Shown here piece after piece: positions 8,376 through 17,340 of a stretch of DNA of 64,000 nucleotides (position 1 is its first letter; each line of letters begins with the position of its first letter). Position numbers and translations under genes: made by a program. Below the pieces are notes generated by a model. That model was not told the origin of the DNA. It ran no database searches and was given only the letters and a program-made list of their open reading frames with translations. Source of the DNA: JALYQB01 sp035640155 (GTDB lineage: Bacteria; Actinomycetota; Actinomycetes; Mycobacteriales; Pseudonocardiaceae); the NCBI GenBank assembly GCA_035640155.1, contig DASQWR010000238.1, positions 1 to 64,000 of the forward strand, read 5' to 3'.

Positions 8376-9360
8376 CGAGCTGCACCTCCCTCCTGTTCCC
8401 GAAGATCCCCTGCGGGCGGAACACCATCAGCAGGCCAAGGGACAGCCCAACCAGCACGAAGCGAATGGCACCCACGTCGATGCTGTCGATGAAGGTGATC
8501 ACCGGCTGGTCCCCGGCCGTCGCCTGGCGCAGCAGCCCGTCGATCACCGAGACGAGGAACCAGAAGATCATCGCACCGATCACGGGGCCGAGCACCCGAC
8601 CGGCGCCGCCCAGGATCAGCGCGGCGTAGGCGAAGAACGTCTGGGGGGGCGAGTAGAAGTCCGGCGTGAGCGACTGGACGGACAGCGCGTAGCAGATGCC
8701 TCCCAGCGCGCCGAACACCCCGCCGAGGATGAGCGCCTGCATCTTGTAGGCGAAGACGTTCTTGCCCAGCGCGCGCGCCGCGTCCTCGTCCTCCCGGATC
8801 GCGCGCAGCACCCGGCCCCACGGGCTGCGCACCAGCAGCCACACGAGGAGCACGGACAGCGCCACGACCGTCCAGCCGACGCAGATCGCCCACAGCTCAC
8901 CGCGCAGGAAGGTCACCCCGAAGAAGGAATATCTGGGCTGGCCGAACGGGTTGGCCGCGGTGAACGCGCCGCCGTACCCGGTCAGGCCCTGGGTGCCGCC
9001 GGTGAAGTTGGTCAGCGAGGTGGAACGGGTGATCAGCCGGAGGATCTCGGAGGCGGCGATGGTGACGATCGCGAGGTAGTCCGCGCGCAGCCGCAGCGTC
9101 GGGATGCCCAGCAGCAGCGCCAGCACGACTCCGCACCCGAGTCCGACGAGCACCCCACCCCACAACGGCAGGCCGAAGTTGGCCACCGCGATGCCCATGC
9201 CGTACCCGCCGACCAACGCGAACCCGATCTGGCCGAAGTTGAGCAGTCCCGTGTACCCGAAGTGGATGTTGAGTCCGATGGCGAGCAGCGCGAAGAAGAC
9301 CGCCGACGTGCCCACCAGCTGGGCGATGCCGTTCGTGAGCAGAACCGAGACGTCGATCAT
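8365..9360 (-). CDS. livM: Branched-chain amino acid ABC transporter permease LivM
   Basis: A 331-residue polytopic membrane protein of the LivM family with about eight hydrophobic segments. NIHFGYTGLLNFGQIGF near residue 30 is the hallmark of the family, and RAIREDEDAARALG is the cytoplasmic coupling loop that contacts the ATPases. It forms the translocation channel with LivH. Four bases separate it from livH and it overlaps livG, so it is part of one transcript. Confidence 0.93.
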   Translation of the reverse strand: MIDVSVLLTNGIAQLVGTSAVFFALLAIGLNIHFGYTGLLNFGQIGFALVGGYGMGIAVANFGLPLWGGVLVGLGCGVVLALLLGIPTLRLRADYLAIVTIAASEILRLITRSTSLTNFTGGTQGLTGYGGAFTAANPFGQPRYSFFGVTFLRGELWAICVGWTVVALSVLLVWLLVRSPWGRVLRAIREDEDAARALGKNVFAYKMQALILGGVFGALGGICYALSVQSLTPDFYSPPQTFFAYAALILGGAGRVLGPVIGAMIFWFLVSVIDGLLRQATAGDQPVITFIDSIDVGAIRFVLVGLSLGLLMVFRPQGIFGNRREVQLDAR

Positions 9361-9364
9361 CGTC

Positions 9365-10699
9365 TCACCCGATCCGCGCGCGGCTGCCGAGCAGGCCCTG
9401 CGGCCTGAACACCAGGATGACGATGAGCACCGCCAGCCCCCCGAGGTACTTCAGATCCAGCGGGATGACCAGCGTCGACATCTGCACGAGGATCCCCACG
9501 ATCAGACACCCGACCAGCGCACCGTACGCGGTGCCGAGCCCGCCGAGGACCACGCCGGCGAACATCAGCAGCAGCAGCCGGAAGCCCATCTCGTACTGCA
9601 CCGTGCTGGACAGTTCGGAGAGCGCGAAGAGCACCCCGCCCAGCGTCGCCAGCCCGCCGCCCAGCACCCAGACGAAGAGCACCACCCGGTCGACGTCGAT
9701 GCCGGAGCACGCCGCGAGGTCCCGGTTGTCCGCCACCGCCCGCATCGCCTTGCCGATCCGGGTGCGCTGCAGCAGCAACGCGATACCGACCATCACCAGC
9801 ACGCTGATCACGATGGTAGCCAGGTCCTTGTCGGTCAACGCGATCGGACCGTAGGACCGGGCGACCTGGCTGTTGTAGTCTGAGAAGGACTCCGACCGGC
9901 CACCGAAGAAGATCAGCACCAGGTAGCGCAGCGCGATGGCCAGGCCGATGGAGACGACCAGTTGGGCGATGAGCCCGCAGCGGCGGCGGCGCAACGGCCG
10001 CCAGATCCCGAGCTCGTTGAGTGCGCCGACCGCGCACCCGAGCACGATCGCCAGCAGCGTCGCCCAGATCAGCTGGATCCCGGATGTCACGTTGAGCGTC
10101 CAGGCCAGCACGGCACCGATCGTCACGAGCTCACCGTGCGAGAAGTTCGTCAGCCCGGTGGTCCCGAAGATCAGTGACAGGCCGACCGCGGTGATCCCGA
10201 TGACGAGCCCGAACCGGATCCCGTCCACCAGCAGCCGCAGCACCTGGGCGGTCGCAGCGGTATCCAGGCCCTCGCGCTCCACGCCGAAGCGGAAGATCAC
10301 CGCAGAGAGCCGGCCCTCGGCGATCTCGCGGGTCACTTCACCCTGCTGCACCTCGGTGCCCGGCGGCAGCGACCCGGGATCGATGCGGAAGGTGTAGGTG
10401 CCCGGCCCGGGGACGGTGAGCTCCCACCCGCCCTGTGCGTCGGAGGTGGTCTGGTCGACCTGCTCACCACCGGAGTCCAGCACCTCGACGCTGACTCCGG
10501 GGAGTTCCGTGCCGCCACTGCGCAGCGTGCCGTCGACCGAGATGCCCTCCCCTGGGGGAGGCGGCTGTGCGAGCGCGGGAGCGGCTACGGCGAGCAGCCC
10601 GACGCCGGCGATCAGCGCGGCCAGCAGCATCCGGAGCATACGGGGCGCGGGGGTGCGCCTCGTCGGGGTGGCCGGACCGGCGCAGCGGTACGGGCTCAC
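9365..10699 (-). CDS. livH: LivH permease with secreted N-terminal beta-sandwich domain
   Basis: A 444-residue protein whose C-terminal ~300 residues are a LivH permease (GTTGLTNFSHGELVTIGA). It begins with a basic region and signal sequence (LLAALIAGVGLLAVAAPALA). About 110 residues follow that read like a carboxypeptidase-regulatory/SdrD-type beta-sandwich (DGTLRSGGTELPGVSVEVLD, then TTSDAQGGWELTVPGPGTY). The permease therefore carries an extracytoplasmic domain that LivH of E. coli lacks. The GTG at 10699 overlaps the stop of the thioesterase gene (GTGA), suggesting coupling. An ATG at 10639 is an alternative that still keeps the signal peptide. The extra domain may help dock the binding lipoprotein (inference). 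Confidence 0.88.
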   Translation of the reverse strand: MSPYRCAGPATPTRRTPAPRMLRMLLAALIAGVGLLAVAAPALAQPPPPGEGISVDGTLRSGGTELPGVSVEVLDSGGEQVDQTTSDAQGGWELTVPGPGTYTFRIDPGSLPPGTEVQQGEVTREIAEGRLSAVIFRFGVEREGLDTAATAQVLRLLVDGIRFGLVIGITAVGLSLIFGTTGLTNFSHGELVTIGAVLAWTLNVTSGIQLIWATLLAIVLGCAVGALNELGIWRPLRRRRCGLIAQLVVSIGLAIALRYLVLIFFGGRSESFSDYNSQVARSYGPIALTDKDLATIVISVLVMVGIALLLQRTRIGKAMRAVADNRDLAACSGIDVDRVVLFVWVLGGGLATLGGVLFALSELSSTVQYEMGFRLLLLMFAGVVLGGLGTAYGALVGCLIVGILVQMSTLVIPLDLKYLGGLAVLIVILVFRPQGLLGSRARIG

Positions 10700-11118
10700 C
10701 CGGGCGGACGGGTGCGGAGCAGGCAGGTCAGGCGGGCCGTGGTGGTGCGACGACCCTGATCGTCGCTCAGCACGATCTCGTAGCTCGCCGTGGTCCGTCC
10801 CCGGTGCAGCGGGGTGCACACCCCGGTCAACTCGCCGTCGGTGGCGGCCCGGTGGTGCGCGCAGGACAGCTCGATCCCGACCGCCACCCGGTCGGGCCCG
10901 CCCCAGAGCGCCGCCGCGACTGATCCCAGCGTCTCGGCGAGCACCGCGCTCGCTCCACCGTGCAGCAGGCCGTAGGCCTGCCGGTTGCCGGCGACGGGGA
11001 GGGTGCCGACCAGCCGGTCGGGGTCCCACTCGGTGATGCTGATGCCCATCCGGTCGGTGAGCTGCTCACCGGCCCACCGCTCGCTGATCTCGGCGGTCGT
11101 CGGGTCGGACCTGCTCAC
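10696..11118 (-). CDS. PaaI-family hotdog thioesterase
   Basis: A 140-residue single-domain hotdog protein of the PaaI/YdiI type, predicted to hydrolyse acyl- or aryl-CoA thioesters in the cytoplasm. The motif GLLHGGASAVLAETLGS holds the family's HGG loop and the catalytic Glu in the helix. A GTG start follows GGGAGG at about nine bases. It heads the liv operon by a 4-bp overlap and is divergent from polA, sharing a 97-bp intergenic region that must hold both promoters. Confidence 0.9.
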   Translation of the reverse strand: MSRSDPTTAEISERWAGEQLTDRMGISITEWDPDRLVGTLPVAGNRQAYGLLHGGASAVLAETLGSVAAALWGGPDRVAVGIELSCAHHRAATDGELTGVCTPLHRGRTTASYEIVLSDDQGRRTTTARLTCLLRTRPPG

Positions 11119-11215
11119 GGCGGCGAACCTCCCTGCGGGTCGGGAGCGGCGATCCTGGCAGGGTACGCACCGCAGGTCCCGCCGGTGTCGGTGCCCGGGC
11201 CTAGACTCACTGGCC

Positions 11216-13954
11216 GTGACCGGCTCCGCTCCCGCTCTCAGACCTGCCCGCCGGGCCGAGGCGTCGACGCGCCCCCGGTTGCTCCTGCTCGACGGTCACT
11301 CGCTGGCCTACCGGGCCTTCTTCGCGCTGCCCACGGAGAACTTCCGGACCACTACCGGGCAGATCACCAACGCGGTGTACGGCTTCACGTCGATGCTCAT
11401 CAACCTGTTGCGCGACGAGCAGCCCACCCACGTCGCAGCCGCCTTCGACGTCTCCCGCACGACCTTCCGCGCGGAGACCTTTGCCGCGTACAAGGCCAAC
11501 CGAAGCACCACTCCCGACGAGTTCCGCGGCCAGGTGTCGCTGATCCGGGACGTGCTCGGCACCCTCCGCGTCCCGGTGCTGGAGAAGGAGGGCTATGAGG
11601 CGGACGACGTCATCGCCACGGTGGTGACCCAGGCCGAGCCGGAGGGCTTCGAGGTGCTGGTGTGCACCGGCGACCGGGACGCGCTGCAGCTGGTCAGCGA
11701 GCGGGTCACCGTGCTCTATCCGCGCAAGGGCGTCTCCGAGTTGACCCGGTTCACCCCGGAGGCCGTCGCGGAGAAGTACGGCCTGACTCCCGAGCAGTAC
11801 CCGGACTACGCCGCGCTGCGCGGCGACCCCTCGGACAACCTGCCCGGCATCCCGGGCGTGGGGGAGAAGACGGCCGCGAAGTGGGTACGCGAGTTCGGGT
11901 CGCTCGGCACGCTCGTCGACCGGGTGGACGAGGTGCGGGGCAAGGTGGGCGACGCGCTGCGCGAGAACCTCGCCGCGGTGCTGCTCAACCGCCAGCTCAC
12001 CGAACTGGTGCGGAACGTGGAGATCCCGGTCGTTCCGGCCGATCTGGTGCTCGCCCCGTGGGACCGCGACGCGGTGCACCGGCTGTTCGACGACCTCGAG
12101 TTCCGGGTGCTGCGGGATCGGCTGTTCGCCACCCTCGCTACTCCCGAGCCGGAGGCCGAGGAGGGTTTCGAGGTCCGCGGCAGCGTGATCGAGCCGGGTG
12201 AGGTGGCGGCGTGGCTCGCCAAGCACGCGGCAGATGGCCGGCGGGTGGGGCTGTCCTACCGGGGCAGCTGGATCCGCGGTACCGGGACGCTGGAGAGCCT
12301 CGCGCTCGCCGGTGCCGACGGCGACGGCGGCCATCTCGAGACGGCGGAGCTGACCCCGCAGGACGAGGCCGCGCTGGGACGGTGGCTCGCCGATCCCACG
12401 GCACCGAAGGCCGTGCACGACGCGAAGGTGCTGCTGCACGCGGTGCGCGCGCACGGCTGGACCCTGCACGGGCTCACCAGCGACACCGCGCTGGCCGCTT
12501 ACCTGGTGCGGCCCGGGCAGCGCTCCTTCGACCTGGCGGACCTGGTGTTGCGCTACCTCGAGCGGGAGCTGCGGGCCGAGACGGGCGAGGAGGAGCAGCC
12601 GAGCCTGTTCGAGGGGGAGGACGCGGCGGCCCGCGTCGCGGAGGAGATCCTGCGGGCCCGGGCGGTGGCCGAGCTCGCGGACGCGCTGGACACCGAGCTC
12701 GACCTCATCGAGGGCCGCGAGTTGCTCACCGACCTCGAGCTGCCGCTGCTCGGGGTGCTCGCCGAGCTCGAGAGCGCTGGCATTGCCGTGGACGGGGACG
12801 TCCTGGCCGGGTTGGACGCCGACTTCGCGGCGGCGGTCAAGCAGGCCGCGCAGGACTGCTACGACGTGATTGGCCAGGAGATCAACCTCGGCTCACCCAA
12901 GCAGCTGCAGGTGGTGCTCTTCGACGAGCTGGGCATGCCGAAGACCAAACGCACCAAGACCGGCTACACCACCGATGCGGACGCGCTGCAGACGCTCTAC
13001 GCCACCACCGAGCATCCGTTCCTGGCGCACCTGCTCGTGCACCGCGACGCCACCCGGCTCAAGAGCACCGTGGACGGCCTGCTCAAGTCCGTGGCCGAGG
13101 ACGGTCGCATCCACACCACGTTCAACCAGACCATCGCGGCGACCGGCCGGCTGTCCTCCACCGAGCCGAACCTGCAGAACATCCCGATCCGCACTGACTC
13201 CGGTCGCCGGATCCGGCAGGCGTTCGTGGTGGGCACCCGCACAGACGACGTCTCCTGGCTCGAGCTGATGACCGCCGACTACAGCCAGATAGAGATGCGG
13301 ATCATGGCGCACCTGTCGGAGGACGCGGCGCTCATCGAGGCCCTCCGCTCCGGGACGGACTTCCACGCCGCCACTGCGGCCCGGGTTTTCGGGGTGGACG
13401 CGGCCGCGGTCACCGGCGAGCAGCGCGCCAAGATCAAGGCGATGAACTACGGGTTGGCCTACGGCCTCTCGGCGTTCGGGCTCTCCGCGCAGCTGCGGAT
13501 CCCGACCGAGGAGGCCCGCGGCCTGATGGACGAGTACTTCGCCGAGTTCGGCGGGGTGCGCGACTACCTGCGATCCGTCGTCGAGCGGGCCCGCAAGGAC
13601 GGCTACACGTCCACCATCCTGGGCCGGCGGCGCTACCTGCCGGATCTGACCAGTGACAACCGGCAGCGCCGGGAGATGGCGGAGCGGATGGCGCTCAACG
13701 CGCCGATCCAGGGCAGCGCCGCGGACATCATCAAGGTCGCGATGCTCGGGGTGCACCGGAGCCTCGTCACCGGGGAGCTGCGCTCCCGGATGCTGCTGCA
13801 GGTGCATGACGAGCTGGTACTGGAGATCGCCGAGGGAGAGCGGGAGGCGGTGGAGGCGCTGGTGCGCCGCGAGATGGGAGCAGCGTGCACCCTGGACGTG
13901 CCGCTGGAGGTGTCGGTGGGCACCGGACGTTCCTGGGACGACGCGGCGCACTGA
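11216..13954 (+). CDS. polA: DNA polymerase I
   Basis: A 912-residue family A DNA polymerase for Okazaki fragment processing and excision repair. The 5'-nuclease domain (about residues 20-310) shows LLLLDGHSLAYRAFFALP, YEADDVIA, TGDRDALQL and GDPSDNLPGIPGVGEKTAAK. The middle 3'-5' exonuclease-like domain lacks the DxE motif (RVGLSYRGSW occupies the Exo I position), so proofreading is probably absent, as in other actinobacteria. The polymerase domain has motif A DYSQIEMRIMAHLS, motif B RAKIKAMNYGLAYG and motif C LQVHDEL. A GTG start at 11216 gives the normal length; longer starts would run into the thioesterase promoter region. Order polA-rpsA-coaE-uvrB matches M. tuberculosis Rv1629-Rv1633. 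Confidence 0.97.
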   Translation: MTGSAPALRPARRAEASTRPRLLLLDGHSLAYRAFFALPTENFRTTTGQITNAVYGFTSMLINLLRDEQPTHVAAAFDVSRTTFRAETFAAYKANRSTTPDEFRGQVSLIRDVLGTLRVPVLEKEGYEADDVIATVVTQAEPEGFEVLVCTGDRDALQLVSERVTVLYPRKGVSELTRFTPEAVAEKYGLTPEQYPDYAALRGDPSDNLPGIPGVGEKTAAKWVREFGSLGTLVDRVDEVRGKVGDALRENLAAVLLNRQLTELVRNVEIPVVPADLVLAPWDRDAVHRLFDDLEFRVLRDRLFATLATPEPEAEEGFEVRGSVIEPGEVAAWLAKHAADGRRVGLSYRGSWIRGTGTLESLALAGADGDGGHLETAELTPQDEAALGRWLADPTAPKAVHDAKVLLHAVRAHGWTLHGLTSDTALAAYLVRPGQRSFDLADLVLRYLERELRAETGEEEQPSLFEGEDAAARVAEEILRARAVAELADALDTELDLIEGRELLTDLELPLLGVLAELESAGIAVDGDVLAGLDADFAAAVKQAAQDCYDVIGQEINLGSPKQLQVVLFDELGMPKTKRTKTGYTTDADALQTLYATTEHPFLAHLLVHRDATRLKSTVDGLLKSVAEDGRIHTTFNQTIAATGRLSSTEPNLQNIPIRTDSGRRIRQAFVVGTRTDDVSWLELMTADYSQIEMRIMAHLSEDAALIEALRSGTDFHAATAARVFGVDAAAVTGEQRAKIKAMNYGLAYGLSAFGLSAQLRIPTEEARGLMDEYFAEFGGVRDYLRSVVERARKDGYTSTILGRRRYLPDLTSDNRQRREMAERMALNAPIQGSAADIIKVAMLGVHRSLVTGELRSRMLLQVHDELVLEIAEGEREAVEALVRREMGAACTLDVPLEVSVGTGRSWDDAAH

Positions 13955-13968
13955 GCTTTCGCCGGCGT

Positions 13969-14578
13969 TCAGCGGAGGGCGGACGCGGGACGTGCTTCCC
14001 AGACCGTCCACAGCGGCCGGTAGCCCTGGCGGGGCCAGAACACCGACGACAGCGGGTTCGGCGGGTTGTAATAGAGGTAGGAGCCTCGCACTCCTGCCGC
14101 CATCGCGCTCTGCGACCCAGATCGGATCGCCGCGCCGCAGCCGCCCGGCGAGCATCGTGCGCTTCAGCTCGGCGGCATCCGGGCGCAGGACGGTCCCGCC
14201 GACCAGCGCCAAGTAGGACTGCTCGGCGAGCGCGAGTCCCACGCACTCGTCGAGATCCTCGACGGTGGCTCGCCGCACCCGGGGAAGTCCCGGGCGCGCA
14301 GCGGCAGCCGGGACCCGCACGGCGAGCACCGAGAGCGGGACGAAGCCGTGATCCAGCAACGCCCCGCCGACCTGGACGTCTTGGCTGGGCCAGCTGACCA
14401 CGCATGCGGAGTCCGTGGTGGGCAGGCCGAGGTTCGGGAGCCGGTCGCGCCACCGGGCCAGCAGCGCGCACATGGCGTCGCCGGCGGCGCCGCCGAGCAC
14501 CGGGACGAGTTCGCAGACCGACGTGGCCGACCACATCCGCGCCGGGGAGCCGGGCCGGTGCTCAGTGAGCACGAGCAC
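13969..14578 (-). pseudogene. Frameshifted GNAT-family acetyltransferase
   Basis: Two minus-strand frames together make one GNAT-type N-acetyltransferase of about 200 residues. The first (start GTG at 14578 or, better placed behind GAGGAG, 14572) runs through LPRVRRATVEDLDECVGLAL to WVAERDGG near 14100. The second continues as VRGSYLYYNPPNPLSSVFWP and GYRPLWTVWEARP to the stop at 13969, the usual end of such enzymes. An extra base near 14095 accounts for the break. It starts 14-20 bp after the methyltransferase stop, so the two form an operon. Could be a sequencing error, as both halves have intact coding character. Confidence 0.7.
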
Positions 14579-14591
14579 TCCTCGGCCGTGG

Positions 14592-15458
14592 TCATCCCGG
14601 CCGCCGGCAGCAGAAGATGGCCGTGCCGGGGAACAGTGCGCCCCGCAGCGGACTCCATTGCCCCCACTCGCGGACGTGACCGGGCGGCCACTCCGGCTCC
14701 ACCAGGTCTTGCAGCGTCAGACCTGCTCCGACGATCTCGCGGATCCGGTCACCCAGCGTGCGGTGGTGCTCCACATACGTGGGAACCCCCGCAGCGTCGA
14801 TCTCCACGTATGGGGTCCGGTCGAAGTAGGACTGGGTCACCGTAAGGCCCTCCGGTCCCGGGTCGTCCGGGAAGATCCACCGGAACGGATGGGTCACCGC
14901 GAACACCCAGCGGCCACCGGGACGCAGTACCCGGGCCACCTCGCGCATCACCGCTGCGGAGTCGGCCACGAACGGGACCGCGCCGAATGCGGAGCACGCC
15001 ACGTCGATCGACCCGTCCGCGAACGGCAGCCACTCCGCACCCGCTTGCACCAGCGGCACGGCGACGCCGCGGTGCCGGTTCGCCTCGACCGCGTGCCGGA
15101 GCATCCCCGCCGAGATGTCGAGGCCGACGACCCGAGCGCCGCGCTCCACCAGCCACCGCGCGCAGGGCGCAGAGCCGCAGCCGATCTCGAGGACCCTCGC
15201 GTCTCGCACGTCGCCGAGCAACTCGACGACGTCCTCGCGCAGGCCCTCCGGGCACCAGACGAAGTCGGCTTCGCCGAGGAACTCCCCGTGCGCGGCGTGG
15301 TAGTCGTCGGCGTCGGCGTCCCACCACCGGCGGTTCGCGGCGGCCGATTCCGCGGGGGTGACCTCCCGCTCCAGGATGCCGGCGGTTCCCAGCGCTGCCT
15401 CGGCGGAGATGCGGTGGTGAGCCGCCCGCTCCTGCGCCTCGTGCGGCCCGCTGCTCAT
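14592..15458 (-). CDS. Class I SAM-dependent methyltransferase
   Basis: A 288-residue Rossmann-fold methyltransferase (Methyltransf_11/25 type). Motif I is VLEIGCGSAPCARWL, followed by the acidic residue in VVGLDIS, and the post-motif region RVLRPGGRWVFAVTHP. The N-terminal RRWWDADADDYHAAHGEFLG resembles actinobacterial methyltransferases acting on small molecules. ATG at 15458 is preferred over upstream starts because homology-like sequence begins there. The substrate is unknown. It is divergent from rpsA. Confidence 0.88.
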   Translation of the reverse strand: MSSGPHEAQERAAHHRISAEAALGTAGILEREVTPAESAAANRRWWDADADDYHAAHGEFLGEADFVWCPEGLREDVVELLGDVRDARVLEIGCGSAPCARWLVERGARVVGLDISAGMLRHAVEANRHRGVAVPLVQAGAEWLPFADGSIDVACSAFGAVPFVADSAAVMREVARVLRPGGRWVFAVTHPFRWIFPDDPGPEGLTVTQSYFDRTPYVEIDAAGVPTYVEHHRTLGDRIREIVGAGLTLQDLVEPEWPPGHVREWGQWSPLRGALFPGTAIFCCRRPG

Positions 15459-15750
15459 CTGGGCAGTTTGGCAGATCATTCCGGGAGGGGGGTTTGCCCT
15501 GCCTGACGCAGGCTGCGTACGATCCCCCTGCGCAGTGGGTCTCGCGCTGCCGGGCACCGCTGCCCGGTCAGCACGTCACGTTCGTGGAATACGTGGCCCC
15601 CGTCGATGGTTGATCCGTCTGCAGACCCACGACCTGAGGTCTCCGCCGGCGAGAGCGATCCGCCGCGCGGCTTCTTCTGCATCAGCGATACCAGAGATAC
15701 CAGAAACCGACCCCATCCACGATCCGAGTCCCTCCGGAGCATCCCACCGC
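15459..15750. promoter_or_regulatory. Divergent intergenic region with rpsA leader
   Basis: A 292-bp gap between the divergent methyltransferase and rpsA genes. It must contain the promoter and 5' leader of the highly expressed rpsA. A purine-poor leader precedes the rpsA ATG and no strong Shine-Dalgarno is visible, as expected for S1 genes. No specific protein-binding site could be assigned. Confidence 0.4.
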
Positions 15751-17262
15751 ATGACCACCGACACCACCACCGCCCCGACCCTTGAGCAGGTCGCGATCAA
15801 CGACGTCGGGACGGAGGAGGACTTCCTCGCCGCCATCGACAGCACCATCAAGTACTTCAACGACGGCGACATCGTCGAGGGCACCATCGTCAAGATCGAC
15901 CGCGACGAGGTGCTGCTCGACATCGGCTACAAGACCGAGGGCGTCATCCCGTCCCGGGAGCTCTCCATCAAGCACGATGTCGACCCCAGCGAGGTCGTCG
16001 AGATGGGGCAGCCCGTCGAGGCCCTTGTCCTCCAGAAGGAGGACAAGGAGGGCCGGCTCATCCTGTCCAAGAAGCGCGCGCAGTACGAGCGCGCCTGGGG
16101 CACGATCGAGACCCTCAAGGAGAACGAGGAGCCGGTCGAGGGCACCGTCATCGAGGTGGTCAAGGGGGGGCTGATCCTCGACATCGGGTTGCGCGGCTTC
16201 CTGCCCGCGTCCCTGGTCGAGATGCGCCGGGTGCGCGACCTGCAGCCCTACGTGGGCCGCAAGCTCGAAGCGAAGATCATCGAGCTGGACAAGAACCGCA
16301 ACAACGTGGTGCTGTCCCGCCGGGCGTGGCTGGAGCAGACCCAGTCCGAGGTGCGCAGCGAGTTCCTCAACCAGCTCGCCAAGGGTCAGGTCCGCAAGGG
16401 CCAGGTCTCCTCGATCGTCAACTTCGGCGCGTTCGTCGACCTCGGCGGCGTCGACGGTCTGGTGCACGTCTCCGAGCTGTCCTGGAAGCACATCGACCAC
16501 CCGAGCGAGGTCGTCGAGGTCGGCCAGGAGGTCACCGTCGAGGTGCTCGACGTCGACCTGGACCGCGAGCGGGTGTCGCTGTCGCTCAAGGCGACGCAGG
16601 AAGACCCGTGGCGCCAGTTCGCCCGGACCCACCAGATCGGCCAGATCGTGCCCGGCAAGGCCACCAAGTTGGTCCCCTTCGGGGCGTTCGTGCGCGTCGA
16701 GGAGGGCATCGAGGGTCTGGTGCACATCTCCGAGCTAGCCGAGCGCCACGTCGAGATCCCCGAGCAGGTCGTGCAGGTCGGCGACGACGTCATGGTCAAG
16801 GTCATCGACATCGACCTGGACCGGCGCCGCATCTCGCTGTCGCTGAAACAGGCCAACGAGGGCCTCACCCCGGAGATGGAGTTCGACCCGTCGCTGTACG
16901 GCATGACCGCCGAGTACGACAGCGAGGGCAACTACATCTATCCCGAGGGCTTCGACCCCGAGGCCAACGACTGGCTGGAGGGCTACGACAAGCAGCGGGA
17001 GGAGTGGGAGCACTCCTACGCCGAGGCCCAGGTCCGCTTCGACCAGCACAAGAAGCAGGTCGGCAAGGCAGCGGAGGCCGAGGTGGAGGCAACCGGGGAG
17101 CAGAACTACTCTTCGGCGACAGCCGAGGCCGCCGGTGGTGGGGCTCCGTCCAGCACCAGCGGTGCCGGCAGTGGCGGTGGCGCCAGCGGCGGTGGTGGGG
17201 GATCCCTCGCCAGTGACGAGCAACTGGCCGCACTGCGGGAGAAGCTCTCCGGCGGCGTGTGA
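15751..17262 (+). CDS. rpsA: 30S ribosomal protein S1
   Basis: A 503-residue S1 protein with four S1 OB-fold repeats (about residues 36-105, 122-188, 209-277 and 294-364), as in mycobacteria rather than the six of E. coli. Repeats 3 and 4 are closest to consensus (NFGAFVDLGGVDGLVHVSEL and PFGAFVRVEEGIEGLVHISEL-type). The C-terminal ~140 residues are acidic, then low-complexity Gly/Ser, and end in LASDEQLAALREKLSGGV. It delivers mRNA to the ribosome. ATG at 15751 is the first start in agreement with the family; it has only a weak CCTCCGGAGC-type upstream signal. Confidence 0.97.
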   Translation: MTTDTTTAPTLEQVAINDVGTEEDFLAAIDSTIKYFNDGDIVEGTIVKIDRDEVLLDIGYKTEGVIPSRELSIKHDVDPSEVVEMGQPVEALVLQKEDKEGRLILSKKRAQYERAWGTIETLKENEEPVEGTVIEVVKGGLILDIGLRGFLPASLVEMRRVRDLQPYVGRKLEAKIIELDKNRNNVVLSRRAWLEQTQSEVRSEFLNQLAKGQVRKGQVSSIVNFGAFVDLGGVDGLVHVSELSWKHIDHPSEVVEVGQEVTVEVLDVDLDRERVSLSLKATQEDPWRQFARTHQIGQIVPGKATKLVPFGAFVRVEEGIEGLVHISELAERHVEIPEQVVQVGDDVMVKVIDIDLDRRRISLSLKQANEGLTPEMEFDPSLYGMTAEYDSEGNYIYPEGFDPEANDWLEGYDKQREEWEHSYAEAQVRFDQHKKQVGKAAEAEVEATGEQNYSSATAEAAGGGAPSSTSGAGSGGGASGGGGGSLASDEQLAALREKLSGGV

Positions 17263-17340
17263 CGGTTCCACGGACGGCCCCCGGTGACCGGTCTGTCCCT
17301 GGCACCCGAAGGCACGCCGGATGCTGACACAATGCCGCCC

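Noticed and set aside
7600..9408. 602-codon plus-strand frame opposite livG/livM
   Set aside because: Antisense to two clear transporter genes; no domain and highly biased composition.
12893..14578. Long minus-strand frame running from the GNAT gene into polA
   Set aside because: Only the first part (GNAT) is protein-like; after the frameshift it is antisense polA.
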